This document shows, piece after piece, positions 12,754 to 22,831 of a stretch of DNA of 41,009 bases; the first letter of the stretch is position 1, and every line of letters begins with the position of its first letter. The DNA is taken from the IMG/VR virus record IMGVR_UViG_3300032240_002669, positions 1-41,009 of that record; one strand, given 5' to 3'. The DNA comes from a virus. Position numbers and translations under genes: made by a program. Below the pieces are notes generated by a model. The model worked only from the letters and a program-made list of their open reading frames with translations. It made no database searches and had not been told where the DNA came from.

Positions 12754-14582
12754 TGTCTGAGACTAAAAACATATCGTATTTAAATAAGAGCTTTAGTGAT
12801 TTTAAATCTACATTGATTAAACATGCTAAGACTTATTTCCCTTCAGTATATAATGACTTTTCAGATGCATCACCAGGAATGATGTTTGTTGAAATGGCAT
12901 CTTATGTAGGTGACGTATTATCATTTTACTTAGATACTCAATTTCAAGAAAATTTACTTTTATATACAAAGGAAAAAAGCAATGCATTATCATTAGCTTA
13001 CGCTTTAGGTTACAGACCTAAAATGTCTTATGCTTCATATGTTGACTTGCAAATATCACAAAGAGTACCTATTGTAACTAACATTTTAAACAATACCCAA
13101 ATCCCAGATTCTAATTACTATATGGTAATTCCTGAGAATAGTGTTGTTGAAAGTGTAACTGGGGTTAGTTATATTACTACAGAGTTAGTTGATTTTTCTA
13201 AAGAAGAAAATAGAGTTATTTTATATGAGGATTCAAATTATTATAGAGTAACAAAAACAGTAAAAGCAATATCGGCTCAAATTAAAACTACTACTATTGA
13301 TTTTGGATTAACTCCACAAAAATTTACTACGGCTACCATATCTGACAGTAAAATATTAAATGTTTTGCAAGTTACAGATGAGAATAACAATATATGGTAT
13401 GAAGTTCCATATTTAGCCCAACAAGGTGTTCCTCAAAAATCATCAAACCCAACATACAATTCTGATTCAATTCCTTATTTATTAAATTATATTGAAACTC
13501 CTAAACGATTTGTTACTAGATTTAAAGAAAATGGTGATTTAGAATTACAATTTGGAGCAGGTACAAATTCCTCTTCAGATTCTTCTATATTACCTGATCC
13601 TAATAATCTAAATTTAGGTATTGATGCTAATGTGTATGACCCAAATAATACATTTAATAGAGCAGCAGTAGTAACTACAAGAGAATATGGTTTAGCCCCA
13701 ACCGGGATATTAACTATAAAATATCTTGTAGGTGGTGGTGTTTCTTCAAATGTTTCTTCTAATGAAATTGTTAATAGAAAATTCAATTTAGCCGATATTA
13801 CATTTAATGGTAATGTATCAAGTCCTCAAGATACAAATATCTTTAATAGTATGATTATTACTAATCCTGAACCTGCTATTGGTGGAAGAGATGAAGATAC
13901 AGTAGAAGAAATTAGACAAAATACACTTCATTCATTTTCTTCTCAAAACAGAGTTGTAACTAAAGAGGATTATATTAATAGAGTACTTAGCATGCCTAGC
14001 CATTTTGGATCAGTAGCTAAAGTATATGCTATAAATGATTATGCTTTATCCCATAATGAAGGAAATGATAGATTGTTAGATAATAATCCTTTAGCTATTA
14101 GTTTATATGTTTTAGGATATAATGCTAACAAGAAATTAGTAACTCCTCCTACAGCACTTAAAACGAATATTAAAAATTATTTATCACAGTATAGAATGGC
14201 CACAGACGCCATTAATATTAAAAATGCTTATTATCTTAATATAGGTATTAACTTTGATATTTCTGTATTACCAACATTTAATAATAAAGAGGTATTAAGT
14301 AATTGTATAGAAGCTATAAAAAGCAAATTTAGCATTGAATATATGCAAATTAATAAACCTCTAGTTATATCAGATATCAATTCAACTCTAATTCAAGTTA
14401 AAGGAGTTCAATCAATATCTAAAGTTGAAGTTGTAAATAAATCTGGAGGTGATTATTCTCCATATAGCTATGATATTCATGGTGCAACAAAACATAATAT
14501 ATTATATCCATCATTAGACCCATCTATATTTGAAATTAGATTCCCTGATGTTGATATACAAGGAAGAATTGTAACCTTATAA
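12753..14582 (+). CDS. Baseplate wedge protein gp6 (baseplate J-like)
   Basis: A 609-aa protein. The N-terminus (FSDFKSTLIKHAKTYFP, then DASPGMMFVEMASYVGD and FYLDTQFQENLLLYT) is the typical start of T4-like gp6, and the central and C-terminal parts match the baseplate J-like layout, including the conserved RVVTKEDYINRV stretch. gp6 dimers form the inner ring of the baseplate and bind gp25. Length is close to T4 gp6 (660 aa). Its start is coupled to gp25 by TAATG. Confidence 0.85.
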   Translation: MSETKNISYLNKSFSDFKSTLIKHAKTYFPSVYNDFSDASPGMMFVEMASYVGDVLSFYLDTQFQENLLLYTKEKSNALSLAYALGYRPKMSYASYVDLQISQRVPIVTNILNNTQIPDSNYYMVIPENSVVESVTGVSYITTELVDFSKEENRVILYEDSNYYRVTKTVKAISAQIKTTTIDFGLTPQKFTTATISDSKILNVLQVTDENNNIWYEVPYLAQQGVPQKSSNPTYNSDSIPYLLNYIETPKRFVTRFKENGDLELQFGAGTNSSSDSSILPDPNNLNLGIDANVYDPNNTFNRAAVVTTREYGLAPTGILTIKYLVGGGVSSNVSSNEIVNRKFNLADITFNGNVSSPQDTNIFNSMIITNPEPAIGGRDEDTVEEIRQNTLHSFSSQNRVVTKEDYINRVLSMPSHFGSVAKVYAINDYALSHNEGNDRLLDNNPLAISLYVLGYNANKKLVTPPTALKTNIKNYLSQYRMATDAINIKNAYYLNIGINFDISVLPTFNNKEVLSNCIEAIKSKFSIEYMQINKPLVISDINSTLIQVKGVQSISKVEVVNKSGGDYSPYSYDIHGATKHNILYPSLDPSIFEIRFPDVDIQGRIVTL

Positions 14583-14597
14583 AATTAAAATAAAAGT

Positions 14598-15197
14598 ATG
14601 AATCTAGAAAAATTGAAAGGACATGTTCCTGATGCAGTTATTTCTCAAATCCCAGGAGTTATGGAAAAGTTCCAGATCAATACTCCGTTACGCTTAGCTC
14701 ACTTCTTAGCTCAATGTGGTCATGAGTCAGGTGGATTTAGATTAACAAAAGAAAACTTAAATTACTCCGCTAAAGGATTAATGGGAATTTTTAAAAAATA
14801 TTTCCCTAATGAAGATTTGGCTAAACAATATGAGCGCAAACCAGAAAAAATTGCCAATAAAGTATATGGTAATAGAATGGGTAATGGTCCCGAAGCATCT
14901 GGTGATGGTGCTAAGTTTTGTGGACGTGGTTATATCCAACTAACAGGTAAAGATAATTATATTGCTTTTGGTAAAGCTATTAATGAAGATTTAACAGTAG
15001 ACCCAACATTAGTAGCATCAAAATATGCATTATTATCCGCTGCTTGGTTTTTTAGTAAGAATGGGTTAAATAAATTAGCTGATGGTGGTGCAACAGATGC
15101 AGTTGTTACTATGATTACTAAGAGAGTTAATGGTGGTACTATTGGGTTGCCTGATAGAATTAAACACTTTAAAGAATTTTATGCAGTATTAGCATAA
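14598..15197 (+). CDS. Glycoside hydrolase family 19 lysin
   Basis: A 199-aa single-domain enzyme. LAHFLAQCGHESGGF at 33-47 is the GH19 active-site helix with Glu43 as the predicted acid; GDGAKFCGRGYIQLTGKDNY at about 99-118 and SAAWFF are further GH19 signatures. Such phage enzymes cleave peptidoglycan glycan strands. There is no signal peptide, so access to the wall needs either a holin or incorporation in the tail. Its place just after gp6, and the lack of a lysozyme domain in the gp5-like spike, suggests that it may serve in the tail; it could equally be the endolysin. A terminator follows directly at 15228. Confidence 0.85.
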   Translation: MNLEKLKGHVPDAVISQIPGVMEKFQINTPLRLAHFLAQCGHESGGFRLTKENLNYSAKGLMGIFKKYFPNEDLAKQYERKPEKIANKVYGNRMGNGPEASGDGAKFCGRGYIQLTGKDNYIAFGKAINEDLTVDPTLVASKYALLSAAWFFSKNGLNKLADGGATDAVVTMITKRVNGGTIGLPDRIKHFKEFYAVLA

Positions 15198-15227
15198 TAT
15201 TCAAAAATAATACATAATTAAAGTAAG

Positions 15228-15274
15228 AGTTTCCGGTTGCTATATTTATATGTAGCATAACCGGAAACTTTTTT
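15228..15274 (+). terminator. Terminator with a late promoter box in its loop
   Basis: AGTTTCCGGTT (15228-15238) pairs perfectly with AACCGGAAACT (15259-15269), followed by six T (15269-15274). An inner stem GCTATAT/ATGTAGC adds seven pairs. The apex contains TATATTTAT (15241-15249). Confidence 0.8.
15241..15249 (+). promoter_or_regulatory. Candidate late promoter inside a terminator loop
   Basis: TATATTTAT lies 27 nt before the ATG at 15277 and within the hairpin at 15228-15274. A start about 7 nt downstream would give an mRNA without the left arm, so the new transcript could not be terminated here. Confidence 0.5.
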
Positions 15275-15276
15275 AC

Positions 15277-16344
15277 ATGGCCGTATACAAAATATTCCCT
15301 GAAAAGGACGCAACAATTTATTCTTACTACCCCTCAACTAATACAGGGCTAGACGAAATTCTAGAAATTAGTACTTTTGAAACTACTTACAGTGGTAATA
15401 GAGAGTCTTCTAGAGCTCTTATTAAATTCTCTACTAGTGAGATAACAAATATAATTGCTAATAAAGTATCAGGAAGTGGGTATAAAGCCTACTTAAAGCT
15501 ATATTTAGCAAATGCATCTGAAATCCCATCAGAATATAAAATTGAATGTTACCCAGTATCGGGAGCTTGGGATATGGGAACGGGACGTTTAGCTAATTTC
15601 CCATCTACTAATGATGGAACTAGCTGGAGTGGTAGAACATCTACAGTATCATGGAGTATTGAAGGTGGTGATTTTTATACTAGTTCATTTTCAACTCAAT
15701 CTTTTGCATATAACGACGAAAAGGATATTGAATTAGATGTTACTACAACTGTAGCTGCATTTAATGCTTATGAAACAAATCCATTTGCTGCTCTTAGAAT
15801 TAAAAATGAAGGATTTATTTTAAAACATTCAAGTAGTATAGAATTTTCTACTGCTAGTTCTCCATTTGAATTAAAATATTTTTCTACAGATACTCATACT
15901 ATTTATCCACCTTGTTTGGAAATTAGATGGGATGATAGTACATTCGTTACTGGTAGTAACACTGTAACTCATAATCATAAAGCCGTTGTTTCATTAAAGA
16001 ACAATAAAGCAGAATTTCAACAAGACTCAGTTAATAAATTCAGATTAGGAGTTAGAGACCAATACCCACCAAGAACATTTAATACAAATCAATTGTATAT
16101 AACGGGTTCTCAATTATTACCTAGTGCGTCATATTGGGCTATTAAGGATTTAGATACAGAGGAATGGATTGTTGATTTTGATACTAATTATACAAAGATT
16201 AGTGCAGATCCTACTTCTAGTTTCTTTACAGTTCATATGAATGGATTACAACCAGAAAGATTTTATAAAATAGTGATCAAATCAATAATTGATGGTTCAA
16301 CTATTATATTTGATGAAGATTATATTTTTAAAGTAATTAGATAA
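15277..16344 (+). CDS. Tail/baseplate protein with DNRLRE-like domain
   Basis: A 355-aa beta-rich protein. The start, FPEKDATIYSYYPSTNTGLDEI, and the pattern of short strands up to about residue 215 resemble the DNRLRE/CBM96-type beta-sandwich found in bacterial and phage surface proteins. A second beta domain covers about 235-355. It is probably a peripheral baseplate or fibre subunit, perhaps sugar-binding. It begins directly after the terminator-promoter element and is coupled to the next gene by TAATG. Confidence 0.6.
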   Translation: MAVYKIFPEKDATIYSYYPSTNTGLDEILEISTFETTYSGNRESSRALIKFSTSEITNIIANKVSGSGYKAYLKLYLANASEIPSEYKIECYPVSGAWDMGTGRLANFPSTNDGTSWSGRTSTVSWSIEGGDFYTSSFSTQSFAYNDEKDIELDVTTTVAAFNAYETNPFAALRIKNEGFILKHSSSIEFSTASSPFELKYFSTDTHTIYPPCLEIRWDDSTFVTGSNTVTHNHKAVVSLKNNKAEFQQDSVNKFRLGVRDQYPPRTFNTNQLYITGSQLLPSASYWAIKDLDTEEWIVDFDTNYTKISADPTSSFFTVHMNGLQPERFYKIVIKSIIDGSTIIFDEDYIFKVIR

Positions 16345-16673
16345 TGACTAATATAAAAGTTGATAAAACTATTTTAGGAAAAAATAATAGTGTATTAGAT
16401 ACAAATTTTAGTTTTTTCTCAAAACTTACCCCTACTCCTAGTTTTACTATTGAAGATTTTTTTCAATTGTATGAAGAGTTGTTTTATCAAATTCCTAAAG
16501 AAGGTGAAGTTGAATCTCATAGATATATTTTAACTAAAGAGGCAGAATATTTAGGAGTTCAATTAGCAGATGATGTTGATATACAAGCATTACTTAATGA
16601 AATTACTTCTTTAAGACAGCAGCTTTTAGATGCAAAAACAATTATTACAGATTACACAAAGACTAAAAAATAA
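16344..16673 (+). CDS. Small tail-module protein with C-terminal coiled coil
   Basis: A 109-aa protein with an N-terminal extended region (1-40), a helical middle (FFQLYEELFYQIP) and a C-terminal coiled coil (about 82-105, LLNEITSLRQQLLDAK). It is not recognised. Its TAATG overlaps on both sides place it in a tight tail operon, so it probably joins or chaperones the two large neighbours. Confidence 0.55.
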   Translation: MTNIKVDKTILGKNNSVLDTNFSFFSKLTPTPSFTIEDFFQLYEELFYQIPKEGEVESHRYILTKEAEYLGVQLADDVDIQALLNEITSLRQQLLDAKTIITDYTKTKK

Positions 16674-19600
16674 TGGCTGAAATAAAGATTATAGGGAATA
16701 TTAATAGTACAACTCAATCAAATAGATTTGATGAGAAAGATATTGCTTTGTTAGGTCAAAACAAAATTGTAAATAATTTTGGAACAGTAGATGATTATAT
16801 AGAATATCATGTTAATGATGCTTTAGGAAATCCTTTAAATCAATCTTATTCATATCTATCGTATAAATCCCCTACAAACCTTGCTTTAAATTCAGATGGT
16901 ACTTATTCTTCTTTAGAAATAGATCCTATAGAAGATTTAAAGAAACAGTATAGTAATGGTGAGTTTCAAACAGTATATAACTTTTTTAGAAATAAATTAG
17001 GAACTCCTGTTTCACCTCTTTTTATTAAAGAAATATCTGATGATAGAACGGAAATTAAAGTAGGTTCTACTTTTTTAAATAATGATTTAATTAAGGAAAA
17101 AACAAATATCTTAATTAATGAGATTAATAGTACTCCTTATTTAAAGTATTACTTAGCAAATTTTAGAAAAAATAATATACCTGTTATAATCAATGTTGAT
17201 TTAGATACAACAGATGATGTATATTATACTTTAATTAAATTATATCATCCTTTATCTGAAGACATTTCTGTAAAAGATACTTTTTGGATTGTAGATGAAA
17301 TTATTGATAGTTATACTTTTGATATTAATTTAGATAAATTATTAATATTAGATGAAGTTCCTAACATAAAGGGACCTAATTTTAGTGTTAAAGTTGATTT
17401 TAATAATGTAAGTACACCTTATCATAATCATAACACATTAATAAATCAGTTAACGGGTTCTAATTATGATTTCATTACTCATTATTTGAGTGGATCAATT
17501 GACATTAATGTAGATTATACAGATTTTAATGATTTCATTAGATTTAGCTCAGCTGAGAGTAGAGTTTCAAATTTTATAAATAAGGTTATTACTATTCAAA
17601 ATTATGAAGCTTCTTCATCTATTATAGAATCTAGTACACTTTCAACTAAAGCAACAGAATTAGCTTATTACTCATCAAGTATTAATTCAGTTGTTACTAG
17701 TTTTGATGAGTTTGAAAAATATATGTACTTCGAATCAAGTTCATATACTTATCCAAAAACCACAAGTACTAAACCATTTGTATTAGAGTCTGCAACATCT
17801 TCTGTTGTTACTACTTGGTATAATGATAGATTAACAGCAGCGCAAGATTTTGATTTAAATAATCAAGATCAATTACTTCAGTTAATCCCAAGCTACTTAC
17901 TTGAAGATCCAGCAAATACCCCATACTTAACATTTGTTAATATGATGGGACAATATTTTGATAATATATGGATTTATTTGAAATCAGTAACGGATTTATA
18001 TAAAAATGAAAATAATCTTGAAAAAGGTATTTCTAAAGATATTGTATTCCATGCATTACAATCGTTAGGAGTTCATTTATATAATGATAGTGCTGATGTA
18101 GATTTAGATTTAGCCTTATTAGGAGCTAATAGTGGTAGTATTGGAGATTTAAATAATATTCCTAAAAAAGATTTAGTTGCTGAAGTATATAAAAGAATAT
18201 ACCATAATATTCCATTATTGTTTAAATCAAAAGGTAGTAACAAAGGATTAGACCATTTAGTTAATATATTTGGTATTACAGGAAGTATTTTACCAATTAA
18301 AGAATTTGGAGGAAACGCTAAGAATAATACATTATCAGACAACAATGATGATAAAATTCGTATTATTACTACTCAAATTACAGGAAGTGTATTATCACCT
18401 TATGTTAGACTTGAAGAAGAAAGTACAGACATTGTATCAGTAAGATCAACAGACTATCATAAAGTTGATATCTCATTCTCTCCTCAAAACGAAATAGATA
18501 ATGTTTTATCATCATCTATATCTAATGTTATTTCTAATTTTGAAATTGACAGTTACGTTGGTGATCCTCGTTTTGAATCAAATAACAATTATCCAACATT
18601 AGATACTTTAAGACATTCTCATATTGATTCAAATTTTACAACAGAATTTGATTATGCTGGTTTTATTGGGTTGATTAAGTTTTTTGATAACTCTTTATTT
18701 AAGATGTTAAAGGATTATGTACCTGGAAGATCTACTTTATTAACAGGTATTACTATTCGTCCTCAAAACTTAGAAAGAATTAAATTTAAAAGAACTCAAC
18801 CTAATGTTACTAACCAAAGTGTATATGAAGCTGAGTATCAAGGGCCGGTAATTACTGAGGATAATGATTATCTATATAGTTTATTACCAAGGGATAGACG
18901 AGCATTTTATAATGGAGAATTAAGTGGAAGTTGGCCTAATATTAATTATGATTTTTTAATTACTAACCCAAATCCATTTTTAATTACTACACCATCTAGT
19001 TCATATCAATTTGAACATACTGACTTTAATGTTATGTTAAATAATGCTAAAGAAAGTAAACCTTCTGTTAAAGTTCAAAAATTAATTCCATTATACTCAT
19101 ATGTAAGTGGAAGTTTAATTCAAACTGGGGATAGACAAGTACAAACAGATGTTCAAGATAGCAATGAATCATTAATGTCTTTTGAATTATCAAGACATAG
19201 TGGAGTTAAAGTAACATCAGCTCAATATAATATCCATACTGATGGAGACGATTCATATGGTAAAACAGCAGCAATTGATCATCAAGTAAGAAAAATTGGT
19301 TTATTTTCTGAAGTAGTAAAAAGTAAATTTTTACCAAACAGAAATGATGTTGTTACAAAATATCTTGTAGATGAAGAGGGTAATTTAACTGAATTAAATC
19401 AACGAAATAAAAATTGGGTTGAGGTACAAAATACATTCATTACTAACGATTATTTAAATGTATCATTATTTGATAATCAAAAATATAGTAACCAAAAAAG
19501 TTTAGATGGGTCTAAAACTATATTTGAAAGTGGATATTCATATACCCCTTTATTATATTTTTCAGGAAGTGATAGTACATTATTTTTTCAAGCATCTTCC

Positions 19601-21139
19601 GGAAATACTTCTCGTGCTTTAGAAGCAAGCCACAATATTGGATTAATAACAAGTTCAGAAGGAGGAACACCAGATTATCCATTATTTACAAATGGAGGAG
19701 ATAAAGTAATATATAACGTATTTACAGATATTACTACAGACATAAACTCCTCAGCTTATTACCATATAGGATCTAAAAATTCCCCTCAATCTTTTCCTTC
19801 ATACTCAGTTCCTGAAACAGGATTATATAATATTACTTCAAGTTTTAGTTTAGAAGTAACAATGTCAAATGGAGGTGATGTTACATGGTCTTTAGAAATA
19901 GTAAGTGGAAGTACAGTAATAGCAAGCAATATTCAAAATCTAACTATATTAGACTCAGTTGTAGGTACAGTACATAATAGTAGCTATTATATGCCTAATT
20001 ATGATCCATATAATGCTAATGATGGACATGGTGATGATGTTGTTGAACATGGAAGTGCTTATGTATTGAGTAGTGATGTTGTAAACTTATCAGGTAATAT
20101 TATATTTTCTAGGGGAACAACATTATATAGTTACTCTGTGTATAATTCTATATCATTACCTACTACTTTATGTAATGATTGTAATAATTGTCCTTGCCGT
20201 GTAAGTTTTTCAAATCCTGTAACAATTTGGAGTTTATCCCCAACATTAACTTTTGGAGTTGAAGGGGGTACTTGTGGTACTAGTTATAATCCTTTTAATG
20301 TAGGTGGTACAACGGCATGTGCAACTTATAGTTATGAAAGAGGTAAAGGATATAATGGTGTTGTATACGAAATACCAAACATATATAGTAGTTCTGAAAA
20401 TGCTCGTATTGATTTTAGTATAACAATACAACAAAATTTAACTTCTCCAACTGATAAGTTAGAATTTCGTATAAAACAAAAGAATTTAAATATAGTTAGT
20501 GGTGGTAACTACATAGCTAAATTTGCTTCTCCAGGATTTTTAAGAATAGCATCTGTTTCTAACCAGGTAAACCAACTTCCAAATGCTGTTCCTGGAAGTA
20601 GCGGATTTATTGATTCTACTACATTTACTGCTAACAGTACAACAAGTAGTATAACATTAAATAGTCAATTATCTAGTTTTGCTGGTGGGCAATATACATT
20701 TATCCCAAATCCCCCAACGGGATCTGGATTACCAGTTCATTCATTATATCCTACTTATGGGGATGTAGATTATGCTTTTGACCCTTCATTTTATGATATG
20801 ATAGTTCATCATAATACAAGTGGACAGGTATCTGAATATAGAATTGTTAATACTAGAATAATTAATGCTAAATTAGTTTTAGATATATATCCTGCTTTTG
20901 ATAATAGTAGTAAAGCTACAGCATTTAGAGGATCCCTTGATAAAATATTATTCTTAAAAAGATTAAAAGACGAAACAAATACAATTATAAACTTTATTAA
21001 ACGTGATGGTAAAACATCATACGGCTTTACAATTCCTGAAAATTTACATCCAGATGTATTTGCAAATATTGATACTATTACTCGTCAAGTAAAACAAAAG
21101 ATGCTTGAGGGTGGTGGTTTAGATGGAGGTACAATATAA
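16673..21139 (+). CDS. Very large baseplate/tail protein, gp7-like or tail-I-like
   Basis: A 1488-aa protein, the largest in the window. Residues about 395-545 hold a stretch typical of phage tail protein I-like regions (LLQLIPSYLLEDPANTPY; later VYKRIYHNIPLLFKSKGS, then NKGLDHLVNIFGITG), which in these phages links the baseplate wedge to fibres. The middle and end are beta-rich, with a Cys-dense patch around 1163-1175 (LCNDCNNCPCRVSF) that could bind metal or form disulfides. Position and size fit a gp7-like wedge protein carrying extra beta domains. It is the last gene of the TAATG-coupled set that starts at 15277. Confidence 0.6.
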   Translation: MAEIKIIGNINSTTQSNRFDEKDIALLGQNKIVNNFGTVDDYIEYHVNDALGNPLNQSYSYLSYKSPTNLALNSDGTYSSLEIDPIEDLKKQYSNGEFQTVYNFFRNKLGTPVSPLFIKEISDDRTEIKVGSTFLNNDLIKEKTNILINEINSTPYLKYYLANFRKNNIPVIINVDLDTTDDVYYTLIKLYHPLSEDISVKDTFWIVDEIIDSYTFDINLDKLLILDEVPNIKGPNFSVKVDFNNVSTPYHNHNTLINQLTGSNYDFITHYLSGSIDINVDYTDFNDFIRFSSAESRVSNFINKVITIQNYEASSSIIESSTLSTKATELAYYSSSINSVVTSFDEFEKYMYFESSSYTYPKTTSTKPFVLESATSSVVTTWYNDRLTAAQDFDLNNQDQLLQLIPSYLLEDPANTPYLTFVNMMGQYFDNIWIYLKSVTDLYKNENNLEKGISKDIVFHALQSLGVHLYNDSADVDLDLALLGANSGSIGDLNNIPKKDLVAEVYKRIYHNIPLLFKSKGSNKGLDHLVNIFGITGSILPIKEFGGNAKNNTLSDNNDDKIRIITTQITGSVLSPYVRLEEESTDIVSVRSTDYHKVDISFSPQNEIDNVLSSSISNVISNFEIDSYVGDPRFESNNNYPTLDTLRHSHIDSNFTTEFDYAGFIGLIKFFDNSLFKMLKDYVPGRSTLLTGITIRPQNLERIKFKRTQPNVTNQSVYEAEYQGPVITEDNDYLYSLLPRDRRAFYNGELSGSWPNINYDFLITNPNPFLITTPSSSYQFEHTDFNVMLNNAKESKPSVKVQKLIPLYSYVSGSLIQTGDRQVQTDVQDSNESLMSFELSRHSGVKVTSAQYNIHTDGDDSYGKTAAIDHQVRKIGLFSEVVKSKFLPNRNDVVTKYLVDEEGNLTELNQRNKNWVEVQNTFITNDYLNVSLFDNQKYSNQKSLDGSKTIFESGYSYTPLLYFSGSDSTLFFQASSGNTSRALEASHNIGLITSSEGGTPDYPLFTNGGDKVIYNVFTDITTDINSSAYYHIGSKNSPQSFPSYSVPETGLYNITSSFSLEVTMSNGGDVTWSLEIVSGSTVIASNIQNLTILDSVVGTVHNSSYYMPNYDPYNANDGHGDDVVEHGSAYVLSSDVVNLSGNIIFSRGTTLYSYSVYNSISLPTTLCNDCNNCPCRVSFSNPVTIWSLSPTLTFGVEGGTCGTSYNPFNVGGTTACATYSYERGKGYNGVVYEIPNIYSSSENARIDFSITIQQNLTSPTDKLEFRIKQKNLNIVSGGNYIAKFASPGFLRIASVSNQVNQLPNAVPGSSGFIDSTTFTANSTTSSITLNSQLSSFAGGQYTFIPNPPTGSGLPVHSLYPTYGDVDYAFDPSFYDMIVHHNTSGQVSEYRIVNTRIINAKLVLDIYPAFDNSSKATAFRGSLDKILFLKRLKDETNTIINFIKRDGKTSYGFTIPENLHPDVFANIDTITRQVKQKMLEGGGLDGGTI

Positions 21140-21155
21140 TAAAATTTAAAATTTG

Positions 21156-21164
21156 TATATTTAT
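21156..21164 (+). promoter_or_regulatory. Candidate late promoter box in a palindrome
   Basis: TATATTTAT inside the inverted repeat TGTATAT-TT-ATATACA (21154-21169), 20 nt before the ATG at 21185. No -33 TTTG. Confidence 0.45.
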
Positions 21165-21184
21165 ATACAGTAATTAAACACACT

Positions 21185-21847
21185 ATGGCAATATTAAATC
21201 CTTCTTATGTAACTGTTGATGCGGTATTAACCAAAAAGGGCCGCGAATTGTTGGCTCGCAACGACGGTTCATTCCAAATTACACAGTTTTCATTAGCAGA
21301 TGATGAGGTTGATTATACTTTATATAACCCAACTCACCCATCTGGTTCAGCATATTATGGCGAAGCTATTGAAGCTATGCCAGTCATTGAAGCGTTCCCA
21401 GACGAAGCACAAATCATGCGTTATAAATTGGTAACTTTACCAAGAGGTACAAGCAAAATGCCTGTTATTTCTTTAGGTTACTCTTCAATTATTTTGAAAC
21501 AAGGCGCATCATTAAGTATTACTCCACAAACATTAAACTATTTAGGTGCTAATAGTACTTATGAAACTAATGGATATGTAATGAGTGTTGCTGATATTCG
21601 TTTATTATCTACATTTACAGGGGCTGGTATTACTGGTGCTACTGTAGGTAATATGGGTTTAAATACAACAAGTGGTACTAAATTGTCTAAAGCAGAAATT
21701 GGTACTTCATTTACATTAACTGGAACCACAATAAACACTTTATTTGGTACTACTGCAACTTCATTAACTACTACTATTACTGTAACTGGTAGAGATAGTG
21801 GTTCTAGAATTACAGTTCCTTTAATTATTCAAAAAGTTAATAACTAA
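21185..21847 (+). CDS. Conserved-looking tail/baseplate protein
   Basis: A 220-aa protein starting MAILNPSYVTVDAVLTKKGRE. The first 60 residues (LTKKGRELLARNDGSFxIT, then FSLADDEVDY) have the look of a conserved structural domain; I recall similar starts in T4-like phages of Bacteroidota and cyanobacteria but cannot name the subunit. The second half is Thr/Ser/Gly-rich beta structure. It is preceded by a candidate late promoter and followed after 7 nt by the next tail gene. Confidence 0.55.
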   Translation: MAILNPSYVTVDAVLTKKGRELLARNDGSFQITQFSLADDEVDYTLYNPTHPSGSAYYGEAIEAMPVIEAFPDEAQIMRYKLVTLPRGTSKMPVISLGYSSIILKQGASLSITPQTLNYLGANSTYETNGYVMSVADIRLLSTFTGAGITGATVGNMGLNTTSGTKLSKAEIGTSFTLTGTTINTLFGTTATSLTTTITVTGRDSGSRITVPLIIQKVNN

Positions 21848-21854
21848 TTAACAT

Positions 21855-22811
21855 ATGTCATTTAATAGATATAACACAGAAGATTCAGTAATAAGTTCAG
21901 AAACTGTAGTACGTGGTTTGTGGCCTTCAGATAATGTGAATTTAACATCTGTATCAACTTCATCAACTCAAGCAGCTGCTTCACAATTTTACTTAGATGT
22001 TTATAACGCAGGTGAAGTAGTATTCTCTATTGAATATGCTCACATTTCAGGTTCAGGATCAGCTTACTTTAATTCAAATGTAACTAGTTCTTCACCTACT
22101 AAGGTAGTGTATGGTCAATACAGAAATTTAATTTATGGAAGTGAAGAAGCAACTTTCCAAATTGGAGGCACTAATGTAAATCAGTTTTATGTTATTAACG
22201 TAGCAAGATCTCGTTACAAAGAAAGCATCCATCCAGGTTCTTTAACTTTACCACTAAGTGGAAGTTCAGGAATTATTTACTTAACAGATAATAGTAATAT
22301 TTTAACTACTAGTCAATTTATTGATAGTAATAGATATTTTAATATTGTAAGTGGATCCGCAGGAGTACCAGCTAATACAACAGTATATGGTCATATGTTC
22401 CCAGACTTAGGATTAATTGTTTTAAATCCAGGTGCTCTTACAGGATATATGACAGCTCCAGCTACATCAACTAACAGTTATGATAATAATAATGCTAAAT
22501 TATATAATTCTATAAGTTTAGCTACTGCTGGTAGTAAGTTTTTTAGATTACAATCTTCTGAAACTATTTCATCACGTTTCTTCTTTACAAGAATTAAAAA
22601 CAGTGAATATAATTATACTTCGAATCCATCAATTATTGATAATACAGGAAATATTTTGTACACTACATTAATTGATAATCCACAAACTTATATTACAACT
22701 GTAGGATTGTATAACGATAATAATGAATTATTAGCTGTTGCTAAATTAAGCAAACCATTAGTAAAAGACTTTACTAAAGAAGCATTAATTCGTATCAAGT
22801 TAGACTACTAA
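21855..22811 (+). CDS. Tail protein with a C-terminal domain shared with the 26660 gene product
   Basis: A 318-aa beta-rich protein. Residues about 248-318 (SEYNYTSNPSII ... TVGLYNDNNELLAVAKLSKP) are clearly related to almost the whole product of 26660-26968. The N-terminal part (SxxGEVVFSIEYAHISGSG, SRYKESIHPGS) looks like a structural domain that might bind the baseplate. The shared domain may be an assembly or attachment module used twice in the fibre network. The gene is followed after 20 nt by the large adhesin gene. Confidence 0.6.
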   Translation: MSFNRYNTEDSVISSETVVRGLWPSDNVNLTSVSTSSTQAAASQFYLDVYNAGEVVFSIEYAHISGSGSAYFNSNVTSSSPTKVVYGQYRNLIYGSEEATFQIGGTNVNQFYVINVARSRYKESIHPGSLTLPLSGSSGIIYLTDNSNILTTSQFIDSNRYFNIVSGSAGVPANTTVYGHMFPDLGLIVLNPGALTGYMTAPATSTNSYDNNNAKLYNSISLATAGSKFFRLQSSETISSRFFFTRIKNSEYNYTSNPSIIDNTGNILYTTLIDNPQTYITTVGLYNDNNELLAVAKLSKPLVKDFTKEALIRIKLDY

Positions 22812-22831
22812 CATAAAAGAAATGTTATTAA

